Part shown: positions 49,778 through 59,328 of the stretch, piece by piece | Layout of the letters: each line of letters opens with the position of its first letter | Position numbering within the stretch: position 1 is the first letter of the stretch | NCBI RefSeq assembly: GCF_014174405.1 | Contig: NZ_JACEGA010000001.1 | Location: forward strand, 1,703,001 to 1,767,000 | Source: Variimorphobacter saccharofermentans | GTDB taxonomy: Bacteria; Bacillota; Clostridia; Lachnospirales; Lachnospiraceae | Length of the DNA stretch: 64,000 nt | Direction: 5' to 3' | Notes under the pieces: generated by a model | The model's input: the letters and a program-made list of their open reading frames with translations, nothing else | Told to the model about the DNA's origin: nothing | Databases searched by the model: none | Made by a program: the position numbers and the translations under genes

Positions 49778-49899
49778 ATCAACAGATGAATGACATTTGA
49801 TAACATACATCCCGTCATTTACTAATCTGTTGTGTGGGGTAATTTATAATAACTATAGCAGGGATAATTATAACAAAGTTACGCAGGGGGATTTTTACT

Positions 49900-50337
49900 A
49901 TGTCAGTTATGAATGGAATGAATATCAGTGCGAGCGGTATGACTGCTCAAAGATTGAGATTAGATATTATTTCTCAGAATATAGCCAATGTTAACACGAC
50001 CCGTGATGTCAATGGTAATCCTTATAGACGTAAAACAGTGGTGTTTGCTGAAAAGGATGTTACTCCATTTGGTGATATCCTTATGAAGACAGCTGGAACA
50101 GCAGGTAATGGTGTAAAGGTTACTCGGATTGTTGAAGACGATCAAACCGAAATGCGTAAGGTTTATGATCCGTCCCATCCAGATGCGGATGAGGATGGCT
50201 ATGTATCCTATCCTAATGTCAATACGGTACAAGAGATGACAGACTTGATAGATGCAACAAGATCTTACGAAGCCAATGTTACTGCATTTAATGCTACGAA
50301 GAGTATGGCGCTAAAAGGTTTGGAAGTAGGAAAATAA
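49900..50337 (+). CDS. flgC: Flagellar basal-body rod protein FlgC
   Basis: Proximal rod component of 145 residues. It shows [29 protein letters not shown] at the N-terminus and [24 protein letters not shown] at the C-terminus, both standard. It is separated from flgB by 122 bp with AGGGGG before the start. Confidence 0.96.
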   Translation: MSVMNGMNISASGMTAQRLRLDIISQNIANVNTTRDVNGNPYRRKTVVFAEKDVTPFGDILMKTAGTAGNGVKVTRIVEDDQTEMRKVYDPSHPDADEDGYVSYPNVNTVQEMTDLIDATRSYEANVTAFNATKSMALKGLEVGK

Positions 50338-50351
50338 TCGGAGGGTAAATC

Positions 50352-50663
50352 ATGAACATTGTTTCAGTTAGTAATTTATCAGAATTCAGTAAATATGGTA
50401 TTAACTCAGCATCATCGGCAAAGGGAAACCGAACCGAAGCTTTTGAGAATATGTTTCAGGCTGCTGTAAACATGGTAAAGGAGACCAACCAATATACGAA
50501 CGCAGCTGAAGAGGCAGAAACAGCTTATGCACTTGGGTTAAATGATAATACACATGACCTGCAGGTAGCTCAGCAAAAAGCAAATTTGGCATTGCAGTAT
50601 ACGGTTGCTGTTCGTAATCACGTACTGGATGCTTATAAGGAGATAATGAACCTGCAGTTCTAA
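50352..50663 (+). CDS. fliE: Flagellar hook-basal body protein FliE
   Basis: Links the MS ring to the rod, 103 residues. FENMFQAAVNMVKETN, then LQVAQQKANLALQYTVAVRNHVLDAYKEIMNLQF, which is the family's conserved end. 14 bp after flgC. Confidence 0.95.
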   Translation: MNIVSVSNLSEFSKYGINSASSAKGNRTEAFENMFQAAVNMVKETNQYTNAAEEAETAYALGLNDNTHDLQVAQQKANLALQYTVAVRNHVLDAYKEIMNLQF

Positions 50664-50673
50664 TTCATGACAA

Positions 50674-50700
50674 TAGAAAGTTCGTAAAGCGTACTTTCTA
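50674..50700 (+). promoter_or_regulatory. Intercistronic hairpin 1 between fliE and fliF
   Basis: TAGAAAGT pairs with ACTTTCTA, with an inner CG/CG pair. No U-run. Confidence 0.5.
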
Positions 50701-50729
50701 TCGCATTCGTTTAGGGGTATACTGCAGTA

Positions 50730-50755
50730 GTTTGCAATAAAGCATTATTGCAAAC
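50730..50755 (+). promoter_or_regulatory. Intercistronic hairpin 2 between fliE and fliF
   Basis: GTTTGCAATAA pairs perfectly with TTATTGCAAAC around an AGCA loop, 29 bp before fliF. No U-run, so processing or mRNA stability is more likely than termination. Confidence 0.6.
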
Positions 50756-50784
50756 GATAAATATACGCAGAGAGGTACGGGTTA

Positions 50785-52380
50785 ATGGCAGAAAGATTGA
50801 AGCAATTACCAAAGCAGCTTTTAGAACTTTGGAATAAGTATACGAAGAAGCAAAAGACAATTATCATCAGCATCGTATGTGTTGTGGTTTTAGCACTTGC
50901 ATTACTTATATTCTTAATGCAGAGAGTGGAATACGAAGTACTACGAGTTTGCGAAAGTCAAAAAGAAGCAAGCCAGGTGGTTGACCTTCTGGAAGAGGAA
51001 GGGATCGTTTATAGATATGATGAAAAAACCTTAACTGTATCGGTAGAAAGCAAAAGCTTATCAGATGCAGTATTACTCTTAGCCAGCAACGATATGCCAA
51101 CAACTGGTATTACCGTTGATGAGCTTCTGAATAACAGCCTTAGCACGACCAACAGTGATCGTACGCTAAAGCTGAATCTGTATATGCAAAATCAGTTACG
51201 GAATTATATTAAAACCATGGAAGGTGTCGATGATGCACAGGTTTACTATATTCCTGAAGAAGCAAGCAATTCAATTCTTACGGAAGCAAAGGAAACTAGT
51301 GCAAGTGTATTATTGACCGTCAATGATGATTTCGAAATCCAGACGGCAGAGACAATTGCTGAAGTGGTAGCCTCTGTTTTGGGTAATAGTACTACGGAGA
51401 AGATTAAAGTAGCTGATCAAGCCGGTAATCTCTTGTATGGCGGAGGCCAGGATTTATACTCCGGAAGCGCCAGTTCAAATGAAGACTTTAAAGAACGTCT
51501 TCGTAATACCTTTATTAATAATATTTATATGGGCTTAATAAAGAGTGGTTATGATGATGTTGAAATCATGCCCAATTTAACCTTTAATATGGATAAAGTG
51601 ACTGAACTGTATACGGAATATCTTCCGGCTGAAGGGCAGGACCAAGGTGTATACGGTCACAGTTATACTTATACATCGGAGAATGCAGGATCCTCAGGAG
51701 GAGGAATTCCGGGTACCACATCCAATGATGAAACGGATTATATGGTTCAGGATTCCACCTCTACAAACGGAAGCGTAGAAATCGAGGAGTACGATTATCT
51801 CCCCAACGAGCGAGTAACAAATACGGAATTCGAAGTAGGCGCAATTATTCCTGAAAAATCAACGATTAGTATTGTTCTTCGTAAAGTAATAACCTACAAA
51901 GAAGAAGATATGGAATTGGAAGGCGCCTTAGAAGATATAACGTTTGAAGAATATGCTTTGCAGAATGACGGAAGCAGGAAAGCTGAGATTGATCCGGAGA
52001 TAGTAACCATGGTATCGAAGGCTACCGGTATTGCAGAAGATAATATTCAGATTATGGCATATGAACAGCCGGTATTTGTGCCAAAGGCTGAGCAAATCAG
52101 AACTTTATCAGATTATCTGCAGATTATATTAACTGTTCTGATTGTAGCATTATTACTGTTCGTAATCTTTAGAAGCATACGACCGGTGGAGGTTACCGAA
52201 CTGGAACCGGAATTATCAGTAGAACAGTTATTAGCTACTACGAAAGAGAACCAGTCTATTGAAGATATTGACTTTAACGAGGTATCTGAGATACGCAGAA
52301 TGATAGAGAAATTTGTGGATGAAAAACCGGAAGCGGTTGCACAGTTATTAAGAAATTGGCTTAACGAAGAATGGGAGTAG
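50785..52380 (+). CDS. fliF: Flagellar MS-ring protein FliF
   Basis: Builds the MS ring in the cytoplasmic membrane, 531 residues. An N-terminal membrane segment (about 27-47), ring-building domains (EASQVVDLLEEEGIVYRYDE; LNLYMQNQLRNYIKTMEGVDDAQVYYIPE) and a second membrane segment (about 445-463) are visible. The cytoplasmic tail (EIRRMIEKFVDEKPEAVAQLLRNWLNE) binds FliG. Confidence 0.96.
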   Translation: MAERLKQLPKQLLELWNKYTKKQKTIIISIVCVVVLALALLIFLMQRVEYEVLRVCESQKEASQVVDLLEEEGIVYRYDEKTLTVSVESKSLSDAVLLLASNDMPTTGITVDELLNNSLSTTNSDRTLKLNLYMQNQLRNYIKTMEGVDDAQVYYIPEEASNSILTEAKETSASVLLTVNDDFEIQTAETIAEVVASVLGNSTTEKIKVADQAGNLLYGGGQDLYSGSASSNEDFKERLRNTFINNIYMGLIKSGYDDVEIMPNLTFNMDKVTELYTEYLPAEGQDQGVYGHSYTYTSENAGSSGGGIPGTTSNDETDYMVQDSTSTNGSVEIEEYDYLPNERVTNTEFEVGAIIPEKSTISIVLRKVITYKEEDMELEGALEDITFEEYALQNDGSRKAEIDPEIVTMVSKATGIAEDNIQIMAYEQPVFVPKAEQIRTLSDYLQIILTVLIVALLLFVIFRSIRPVEVTELEPELSVEQLLATTKENQSIEDIDFNEVSEIRRMIEKFVDEKPEAVAQLLRNWLNEEWE

Positions 52381-52392
52381 GGGGAACGTATT

Positions 52393-53409
52393 ATGGCAAG
52401 AGGAAATAGCGGTGAGATTACCGGAATACAAAAGGCAGCGATACTACTAATATCCCTGGGACCGGAACGTTCTGCCAGTATATTCAAACATCTGAAAGAG
52501 GATGAGATAGAAACCTTAACCCTTGAAATCGCAAATACAAGAAGTATATCACCGGCTACGAAGGACCAGGTTATGGATGAATTTTATGAGATCTGCCTGG
52601 CTCAGCAATATATTGCGGAAGGTGGTATCTCCTATGCAAAGGAACTGTTGGAAAAGGCACTTGGTGCAGACAAAGCAAAGGATGTTATCGGAAAGCTTAC
52701 AGCTTCTTTACAGGTTCGTCCGTTCGAATTTGTCAGAAAAACCGATGCTTCACAGCTGTTGAACTTTATTCAGGATGAACATCCTCAGACAATCGCTTTG
52801 ATTTTAGCCTATTTATCTCCAGGCCAGGCATCTACGATTATTTCATCTCTGGCTCCGGATAAACAGGCAGATGTTGCAAAACGTATTGCTCAAATGGATC
52901 GTACCTCACCAGATGTAATCAAGGAAGTGGAAAAGGTATTGGAAAGAAAGCTTGCTTCTTTAGTAAATCAGGATTACACAATTGTCGGTGGTGTCGACAA
53001 TATTGTTGAAATCCTTAATACAGTGGATCGCGGTACTGAGAAACATATTATGGAGACACTGGAAATTGAAGAACCTGAATTGGCAGACGAAATCCGTAAG
53101 AAGATGTTCGTATTTGAAGATATTCTTAGTCTTGATGATAAATCCATTCAGAGAGTACTTAGAGAAGTGGATAACAATGAGCTTGCAGTTGCTCTTAAAG
53201 GTTCGAATGATGAGGTTCAGAATGTTATCTTTAATAACCTGTCCAAGCGTCTAGCATCCATGATTAAGGAAGATATGGAATACATGGGTCCTGTGCGTCT
53301 GAAGGATGTTGAGGAAGCTCAACAGAAGATTGTTAATATTATCAGAAAACTTGAAGATTCCTCTGAGATTATTATTTCCAGAGGCGGAGGTGACGAAATC
53401 ATTGTCTAA
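52393..53409 (+). CDS. fliG: Flagellar motor switch protein FliG
   Basis: C-ring protein that couples stator torque to rotation, 338 residues. N-terminal QKAAILLISLGPERSASIFKHL, middle EHPQTIALILAYL with the EHPQ motif, and the C-terminal charged domain (MFVFEDILSLDDKSIQRVLREVD) are all present. 12 bp after fliF. Confidence 0.97.
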   Translation: MARGNSGEITGIQKAAILLISLGPERSASIFKHLKEDEIETLTLEIANTRSISPATKDQVMDEFYEICLAQQYIAEGGISYAKELLEKALGADKAKDVIGKLTASLQVRPFEFVRKTDASQLLNFIQDEHPQTIALILAYLSPGQASTIISSLAPDKQADVAKRIAQMDRTSPDVIKEVEKVLERKLASLVNQDYTIVGGVDNIVEILNTVDRGTEKHIMETLEIEEPELADEIRKKMFVFEDILSLDDKSIQRVLREVDNNELAVALKGSNDEVQNVIFNNLSKRLASMIKEDMEYMGPVRLKDVEEAQQKIVNIIRKLEDSSEIIISRGGGDEIIV

Positions 53410-54181
53410 TATGATTAAAGCTTATACGATTCGTTATGATGAGGAAGCGAAGAAAACGATTGATACACATCTGAAGTTGGACCAGGAGCTTCAAATGAAA
53501 AGAGCAAAAGTCTTACAACCCGTTCCGAATGATGGCGAATTCGTGGAAGGTCTACAGGCAGTGGTAGTGGAAGCGCTTCCTTCCCAGGAAGAAATGGCGG
53601 AGCAAGCTTCACAAATTCTTGAGGGTGCAAAGCAGGAAGCAGATGCAATTCTTGAGCAGGCGAGACAGGAAGCACTTCAGATTCAGGAAGAAGCGTACGC
53701 CGAGGCACAGAAAAAGGGCTACGAGGATGGAATTCTACAGGGACAACAGGAACTCCAGAAGCAGAAAGCCGAATACGATATGCTGGCGAAGAAACTTAAA
53801 AAAGAATACGATGATATGATGGAAGCGCTGGAACCTCAGATTGTGGAGATTATGGCGTCCTTGATAGAAAAGATAACCGGAATAATGGTACAGGATCGGT
53901 CAGAGGTAATTCTTCATCTGATTGATAGTGCCTTGAAAAAGATGGAAAAGAGTGACGAGTACACAATCAGGGTTTCAAAGGAAGATTATGAATATGTTGC
54001 TGAGCGTAAAAGTCTACTTTTAGGTATTCTAGAACGCGAAGTACCACTGTACATTACAGAAGATGCAGAATTGTCGAAGAACCAATGTTTGATAGAAACG
54101 AGTACCCGTGTAATTAATTGCAGTCTGGATGTACAATTAAGCAACTTACTAACTGATTTAAAATTACTTGGTGGAATATAA
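53402..54181 (+). CDS. fliH: Flagellar assembly protein FliH
   Basis: Regulator and stator of the FliI export ATPase, 259 residues. A long Glu/Gln/Ala coiled coil (about 65-150) and a C-terminal V-type ATPase E-subunit-like domain are visible. TTG 53402 is preferred (GGAGG at 53386-53390, 11 bp away, giving MSNMIKAY and an 8-bp overlap with fliG). ATG 53411, just after the fliG stop, is the alternative. Confidence 0.9.
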   Translation: MSNMIKAYTIRYDEEAKKTIDTHLKLDQELQMKRAKVLQPVPNDGEFVEGLQAVVVEALPSQEEMAEQASQILEGAKQEADAILEQARQEALQIQEEAYAEAQKKGYEDGILQGQQELQKQKAEYDMLAKKLKKEYDDMMEALEPQIVEIMASLIEKITGIMVQDRSEVILHLIDSALKKMEKSDEYTIRVSKEDYEYVAERKSLLLGILEREVPLYITEDAELSKNQCLIETSTRVINCSLDVQLSNLLTDLKLLGGI

Positions 54182-54218
54182 TTCGATACTATAATACTTA
54201 GTCAAAAGGCAGGTAACA

Positions 54219-55526
54219 ATGTTTTCAATTGATTTGGATAAATACAGAGAACTGCTGGATAAATCATATGAGCAGGAGATAGGTAGAGTCGTAAAAATGG
54301 TCGGACTTACAATTGAAGCTTCCGGACCGGATTCAAACCTGAATGACATATGTTATATTACCGGAGATGGTCAAAAGAAGATTGCCGAGGTAGTAGGCTT
54401 TCGTGAAAATCGAATCCTGTTAATGCCTTATGACGATATGACAGGAGTAGGTATTGGTAGTCTTGTAGAAAACTCTGGGACGGCCTTTAAAGTACCAGTC
54501 GGAGAAGATCTGCTGGGAAAAGCATTGGATGGATTAGGTAATCCATTGGATCAGAGCACCTTATGTTGCAGTAGCTATTATCCGGCAGAAGCAGCACCTC
54601 CGGATCCCTTACAAAGAAAGATTATTGATGAGGTATTACCACTTGGAGTGAAAGCTGTTGATGGAATGCTAACAGTTGGTAAGGGACAAAGAATTGGAAT
54701 ATTTGCAGGCAGTGGAGTAGGAAAGAGTACCTTACTCGGTATGTTTGCCAGAAATACAAAAGCAGATATTAATGTAATAGCACTAATCGGAGAAAGAGGA
54801 AGAGAGGTTCGAGAGTTTATCGAACGAGATCTTGGAGAAGAGGGCTTAAAACGTTCCGTGCTGGTTATTGCAACATCTGATAAACCAGCATTAATCCGTA
54901 AGAAGGCAGCTAAGACAGCAACAGCTATAGCTGAGTACTTCAGGGATCAGGGTAAGGACGTACTTTTAATGATGGATTCACTTACTCGTTTTTCGATGGC
55001 ACAGAGAGAAATTGGATTAGCTTCAGGCGAACCACCGGTTTCCAGAGGATATCCACCCAGTGTATATTCTGAGATGCCAAAGCTATTAGAGCGTGCCGGA
55101 AATTCGGCACATGGATCTATAACCGGTCTTTATACTGTATTGGTGGATGGTGATGATTTTAATGAACCAATTACAGATACAGCAAGAAGTATTTTAGATG
55201 GTCATATTATGTTATCCAGAAAGCTGGGACATAAGAACCATTATCCGGCAATTGATATACTTCAAAGTATCTCACGTTGTATGAGTTCCATTGTATCAAA
55301 GGAGCATAAGACGGCGGCCGGAAAATTAAAAAATGTATTGGCTACCTATCAGGATGCAGAGGATTTGATTAATATCGGAGCATATAAGAGTGGTTCCAAT
55401 CCGGATATCGATTATGCCATAACAAAAATAAAGGAAGTTAATGCATTTCTACAACAGGATGTGGACGATAAATTCGATTTTAATCAGGAAATCGAGATGT
55501 TGATGGGGATATTTAATGAAGAATGA
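54219..55526 (+). CDS. fliI: Flagellum-specific ATPase FliI
   Basis: Export ATPase of the flagellar type III apparatus, 435 residues. GIFAGSGVGKSTLLGM (Walker A), ALIGERGREVREFIERDLG, VLLMMDSLTRFSMAQREIGLASGEPP and SVYSEMPKLLERAGN are all conserved. Its stop overlaps the fliJ start by 4 bp (ATGA). Confidence 0.97.
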   Translation: MFSIDLDKYRELLDKSYEQEIGRVVKMVGLTIEASGPDSNLNDICYITGDGQKKIAEVVGFRENRILLMPYDDMTGVGIGSLVENSGTAFKVPVGEDLLGKALDGLGNPLDQSTLCCSSYYPAEAAPPDPLQRKIIDEVLPLGVKAVDGMLTVGKGQRIGIFAGSGVGKSTLLGMFARNTKADINVIALIGERGREVREFIERDLGEEGLKRSVLVIATSDKPALIRKKAAKTATAIAEYFRDQGKDVLLMMDSLTRFSMAQREIGLASGEPPVSRGYPPSVYSEMPKLLERAGNSAHGSITGLYTVLVDGDDFNEPITDTARSILDGHIMLSRKLGHKNHYPAIDILQSISRCMSSIVSKEHKTAAGKLKNVLATYQDAEDLINIGAYKSGSNPDIDYAITKIKEVNAFLQQDVDDKFDFNQEIEMLMGIFNEE

Positions 55527-55984
55527 AAAAATTTCGATATAGTATGGAAAACCTGCTTCAAATTAAGTGTAAATTAGAAGAGCAGGCGAAAATAGCTTAT
55601 GGCAATGCCAGACTTAAGCTTACACAGGAGGAAGAGAAGCTGGAACAGATGCATCAGAAAAAAGCATCCTTCCAGGAAGAGCTTCGATTATTACGATCAG
55701 ATAAACTGGATTTACTTAAGATTAAGCATTGTGAAGAATCAATCGAAATTATGAATATGAATATAAAACAGCAGACTACCGTAGTTAGGAATGCCGCCCA
55801 GAGATTGGAGGTCGCAAGAATTCGATTAAATAACGCTATGGTAGAGCGGAAAACTCAGGAGCGTTTGAAAGAAAAAGCATGGGAAGAATACCTGCTGGAG
55901 TTTGATGCTGAGGAACGCAAGGAAGTCGATGAGCGAAATAGCTTTCACTATAGCAGTCCTACGCTGGATGAGGAGGATATGTAA
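55523..55984 (+). CDS. fliJ: Flagellar export protein FliJ
   Basis: 153 residues, almost entirely predicted coiled coil (MENLLQIKCKLEEQAKIAYGNAR onward), matching the FliJ stalk that sits in the FliI hexamer. Identified by size, charge pattern and position; sequence conservation is low in this family. Confidence 0.85.
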   Translation: MKKFRYSMENLLQIKCKLEEQAKIAYGNARLKLTQEEEKLEQMHQKKASFQEELRLLRSDKLDLLKIKHCEESIEIMNMNIKQQTTVVRNAAQRLEVARIRLNNAMVERKTQERLKEKAWEEYLLEFDAEERKEVDERNSFHYSSPTLDEEDM

Positions 55985-56760
55985 TGGCCAAGAAGAACAA
56001 AGCCGGCGATATGAATAATAATCAAGAGGTAAATGAGGGTAATAAAATATTAACCGTATTAATAGCTCTTCTCATAGTTATTATCTGGCTCGCAATATTT
56101 GCCATATTAATTAAGCTTGATGTGGGCGGTTTTGGATCCGGAGTATTGAGACCGATATTAAAGGATGTTCCTATTATTAACCGAGTTCTTCCAGAGGTAT
56201 CCGATGTACAGATAGCGAAAGAAAATAATTTTGAGTATAATTCCTTACCGGAAGCAGTGGCTAAAATTGAAGAGTTAGAGCTGATCATTGAAGAGATGAC
56301 TCAGAACAGTATTGACAGTAGCGCTAAAATTTCAGAACTTCAAGCAGAGATAGAACGCTTGAAGGTGTTTGAAGAGAATCAGCTTGCATTTGAAGAGAGA
56401 GTAAGGGAATTTGATAAAAATGTAGTATTTGCCGAGGCGGCGCCGGATATTGAGGAGTACAAGAAATATTATGAGCAGATTAATCCTACAAATGCAGAAA
56501 TTGTATACCGTCAGGTAATAGAACAGTTAAAATACTCTGATGCAATTGTTGAAAAAGCGAATATCTATAAAAATATGGATCCTGAAGCAGCAGCAGAAAT
56601 TCTGGGAACTATGACAGCTGACGTGGAATCTGTTGCAAAAATTTTACTCAGTATGAAACCGAAAGAAAGTGCTGAAATTCTAGCTGAAATGGATAGTGTT
56701 GTAGCCGCAAAGATTACGAAAAAGATGTTGGATATGGATGCGGAAAGGCTAGCACAGTAG
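55984..56760 (+). CDS. ylxF: YlxF/MotE-like membrane protein with MgtE-N-like domain
   Basis: 258 residues. A short cytoplasmic N-terminus, one membrane segment (about 21-43), a coiled coil (EAVAKIEELELIIEEMTQ, about 82-135), then a helical repeat domain (MDPEAAAEILGTMTADVESVAKILLSMKPKESAEILAEM) like the MgtE N domain. Corresponds in place to B. subtilis ylxF between fliJ and fliK; MotE-type proteins help stator function in other bacteria. Overlaps fliJ by one base. Confidence 0.82.
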   Translation: MAKKNKAGDMNNNQEVNEGNKILTVLIALLIVIIWLAIFAILIKLDVGGFGSGVLRPILKDVPIINRVLPEVSDVQIAKENNFEYNSLPEAVAKIEELELIIEEMTQNSIDSSAKISELQAEIERLKVFEENQLAFEERVREFDKNVVFAEAAPDIEEYKKYYEQINPTNAEIVYRQVIEQLKYSDAIVEKANIYKNMDPEAAAEILGTMTADVESVAKILLSMKPKESAEILAEMDSVVAAKITKKMLDMDAERLAQ

Positions 56761-56761
56761 G

Positions 56762-56787
56762 TTACTACAAGGATATCCTTGTTGTAA
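56762..56787 (+). promoter_or_regulatory. Intercistronic hairpin before fliK
   Basis: TTACTACAAGG pairs with CCTTGTTGTAA (one T-T mismatch) around ATAT, starting one base after the ylxF stop. No U-run. Confidence 0.5.
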
Positions 56788-56868
56788 TAGAGTAAGCAAT
56801 CGGAAGTATTATGGATTGCTAAAAAGAGAGGCTGTAAAAAGGCAGACCTTGAAGAAAGGAGGGAAAAG

Positions 56869-58350
56869 ATGACGACGCAGAGCGTGATGACGCAAACAGC
56901 CAGAGTTTTCGGAATATCGTCCGGAAGTGCAGATACCAAGGGGAAGCAGACAGCAGCGAGTGGATTTGATCAAATCATTGACAATAATATAAAGAATGCA
57001 CAGCAAGCCAATGATAATACACAATCCGCTGCATCTAATAATTCTTCTGCAAATACTAAGGGCGAGTATAACTCAGATAAAAGCTCCTCTGTATCCGATG
57101 TGAAAAAGGATCAGACTGCTAATACAAAGGATTCAAAACCAGTGCAAGAAAGCAATGCACAGATGAATAAAGAGAAAGTAACAGACTCATCCGATATAGC
57201 AGCAGAGGATATTGCAGAGAATGAAGAGTTGCAAGCTGAGATTGCCGCATTGCTTCAATCCATCAGAGAAGTGGTTATGGACATCTTACATATCACTTCG
57301 GAGGAGCTTGATCAGCTCTTGGCTCAACAAGCAATGAGTATGGCAGACTTGCTTCTACCGGAGAATTTACAGCAGCTGGTACTGATAGCATACGGGGAAA
57401 ATGATTTCCTGGCATTTATCACAAATGAAAGTCTTGCTGATACAATGAACTTGCTATTGGAAGCAGTGAATTCGGTGGTTGAAGAATTTAATATTCCGCT
57501 TACGAGAGAACAGATGCAGGATGTTATGAATCAAGCTGGTATGCTTCAGACAGAGATGGATGATGAGTCAGTCACTTCGAAAGAAGATAAGTTTGATTTA
57601 TCCAAAGAGGATGATGCTTTAAAGAAGGTTGATACTGCTAAGGATACGGAATCCACTGATGTTGTAAGGACGGTAACGATTTCGAAGGAGCCAGCAGAAG
57701 AAGGAAGCATTAATGAGAACCAGACTGATAATTCACAGGATAGTTCCCTATTCAATGAAATTAGTACCGAGACAGACACAAAACGGGAGCAATCGGATGA
57801 TCTGACATCTTCCGGGCAATTTCAAAACTTTGTTGAGAAACTGGTTCAAGCCTCACAGAATGTTCAAGTGGATGCGTCCGGTAATCTTGTTCAAGTAAAT
57901 GATCTTTGGCAGATCGCAAATCAGATTATCGAACGAATAAAAGTATCCATCAAACCGGATCAAACATCGATGCAATTGCAACTGAACCCGGAGAATCTGG
58001 GAAAAGTCAATCTGACAGTACAGTCTAAAAATGGTGTAATGACAGCACAGTTTGTTGTACAAAGTGAATTGAGTAAAGAAGCGATTGAAAGTCAGCTTCC
58101 TATGTTACGCGAAACATTAAATCAACAGGGACTCAAGGTTGAAGCAATCGAGGTTTCAGTCAGCACCTATGCTTTTGATCAGGCGACCCAGAATGGTTCT
58201 GGCAATCAGGCTGATACCAGTGAGAGTAATCAGACTCAAAAGAAAATTACCTTTGACGAGGCAATACAAATGTCCGAGGAGGAAGAAAGTGATCTTGAGC
58301 CTGAGAGCATTATAGGAACCTTGGGAAGTCAAATTGACTACACTGCTTAA
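56869..58350 (+). CDS. fliK: Flagellar hook-length control protein FliK
   Basis: Secreted ruler that switches export from hook to filament, 493 residues. The first ~310 residues are low complexity (Ser, Asn, Asp, Lys, Glu). The conserved C-terminal domain (about 345-430) reads MQLQLNPENLGKVNLTVQS, then FVVQSELSKEAIESQLPMLRETLNQQGL. The start has AAGGAGGG. Confidence 0.92.
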   Translation: MTTQSVMTQTARVFGISSGSADTKGKQTAASGFDQIIDNNIKNAQQANDNTQSAASNNSSANTKGEYNSDKSSSVSDVKKDQTANTKDSKPVQESNAQMNKEKVTDSSDIAAEDIAENEELQAEIAALLQSIREVVMDILHITSEELDQLLAQQAMSMADLLLPENLQQLVLIAYGENDFLAFITNESLADTMNLLLEAVNSVVEEFNIPLTREQMQDVMNQAGMLQTEMDDESVTSKEDKFDLSKEDDALKKVDTAKDTESTDVVRTVTISKEPAEEGSINENQTDNSQDSSLFNEISTETDTKREQSDDLTSSGQFQNFVEKLVQASQNVQVDASGNLVQVNDLWQIANQIIERIKVSIKPDQTSMQLQLNPENLGKVNLTVQSKNGVMTAQFVVQSELSKEAIESQLPMLRETLNQQGLKVEAIEVSVSTYAFDQATQNGSGNQADTSESNQTQKKITFDEAIQMSEEEESDLEPESIIGTLGSQIDYTA

Positions 58351-58383
58351 TTTACAATATCAATTTAGGAAAGGAGGACAAGC

Positions 58384-59271
58384 ATGTCAAATTTAGTGAA
58401 ACCAGTCAAAGACGGAAAAGTAGTTGAAACAAATACAAGTAGTACGAAGACTAACTCAAAAAGAGGAAGTAATGAACTTGGAAAAGAAGCTTTTCTGCAA
58501 TTGCTGGTTACTCAGATGAAATATCAGGATCCACTAAATCCAAGTACAGATACTGAGTATATTGCTCAATTGGCAACTTTTTCACAGTTAGAGCAGATGC
58601 AGAATATCAGTACTACTTCAACGAATTCTCAGGCATTTAGTCTTGTAGGAAAAGAAGTTATCGTGAAGGGCGAATCTCTGAATGGTAATGTGAACTACAT
58701 ACAGGGAAGAGTTGATTACGTAGTAATGTCCGGGAATAAGGCCAAGCTATCCATTAATGGTGGTTTGTATAATATGGATCAGCTGGATACCGTTCTGGAT
58801 GATTTCTATATCTTTGAAAAGGGATTGCCTGGAGTTGAAGGTAAGGTTGAGATGACCTATGATGGTGAGAAACCGGAAGATAAAACCTTTGAAGTAAAGC
58901 TTGGTGAAGGGGATACGGTTGCTACGGGCGTTGCTATTATTATCAACGGAGCTGTTGTAAATCCTGATTTGGTTGAGTTAAAAGGTAATAAGGTAACCAT
59001 TAAGAAGGAAGCTCTAGCAGGTCTGGAGAACGGTACTTATCCGGTAATCATTGGTTTTAATGATGCAAATAAGACGGTTGTAAGTGATAGAATAACTCTT
59101 ACGGTTAAAAATGCAGTCATTGAAAAAGAAAAGGATGAAAACAAGACCGAGGAAAATGATAAGACTGAGGGAAATGATAAGACCGAAGGAAATGATAAGA
59201 CCGAAGGAAATGATACAACCGAGGGCAATAATACAACCGAGAATAACAACGATACCGCAGGTAATACCTAA
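58384..59271 (+). CDS. flgD: Flagellar hook cap protein FlgD with repetitive C-terminal tail
   Basis: Scaffold that caps the growing hook, 295 residues. The N-terminal signature ELGKEAFLQLLVTQMKYQDPLNPSTDTEY and the central beta domain are normal. The last ~55 residues are a hydrophilic tail with four tandem copies of a 6-residue D-K/T-T-E-G-N unit, then Asn/Thr-rich sequence. The repeats are also near-identical at DNA level. The tail is not part of the standard family. Confidence 0.93.
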   Translation: MSNLVKPVKDGKVVETNTSSTKTNSKRGSNELGKEAFLQLLVTQMKYQDPLNPSTDTEYIAQLATFSQLEQMQNISTTSTNSQAFSLVGKEVIVKGESLNGNVNYIQGRVDYVVMSGNKAKLSINGGLYNMDQLDTVLDDFYIFEKGLPGVEGKVEMTYDGEKPEDKTFEVKLGEGDTVATGVAIIINGAVVNPDLVELKGNKVTIKKEALAGLENGTYPVIIGFNDANKTVVSDRITLTVKNAVIEKEKDENKTEENDKTEGNDKTEGNDKTEGNDTTEGNNTTENNNDTAGNT

Positions 59272-59328
59272 TCTAATGAAAAGATGACCAACGGTACAGA
59301 GATATTCTTGTAGAGCGAGGTGATAGAG

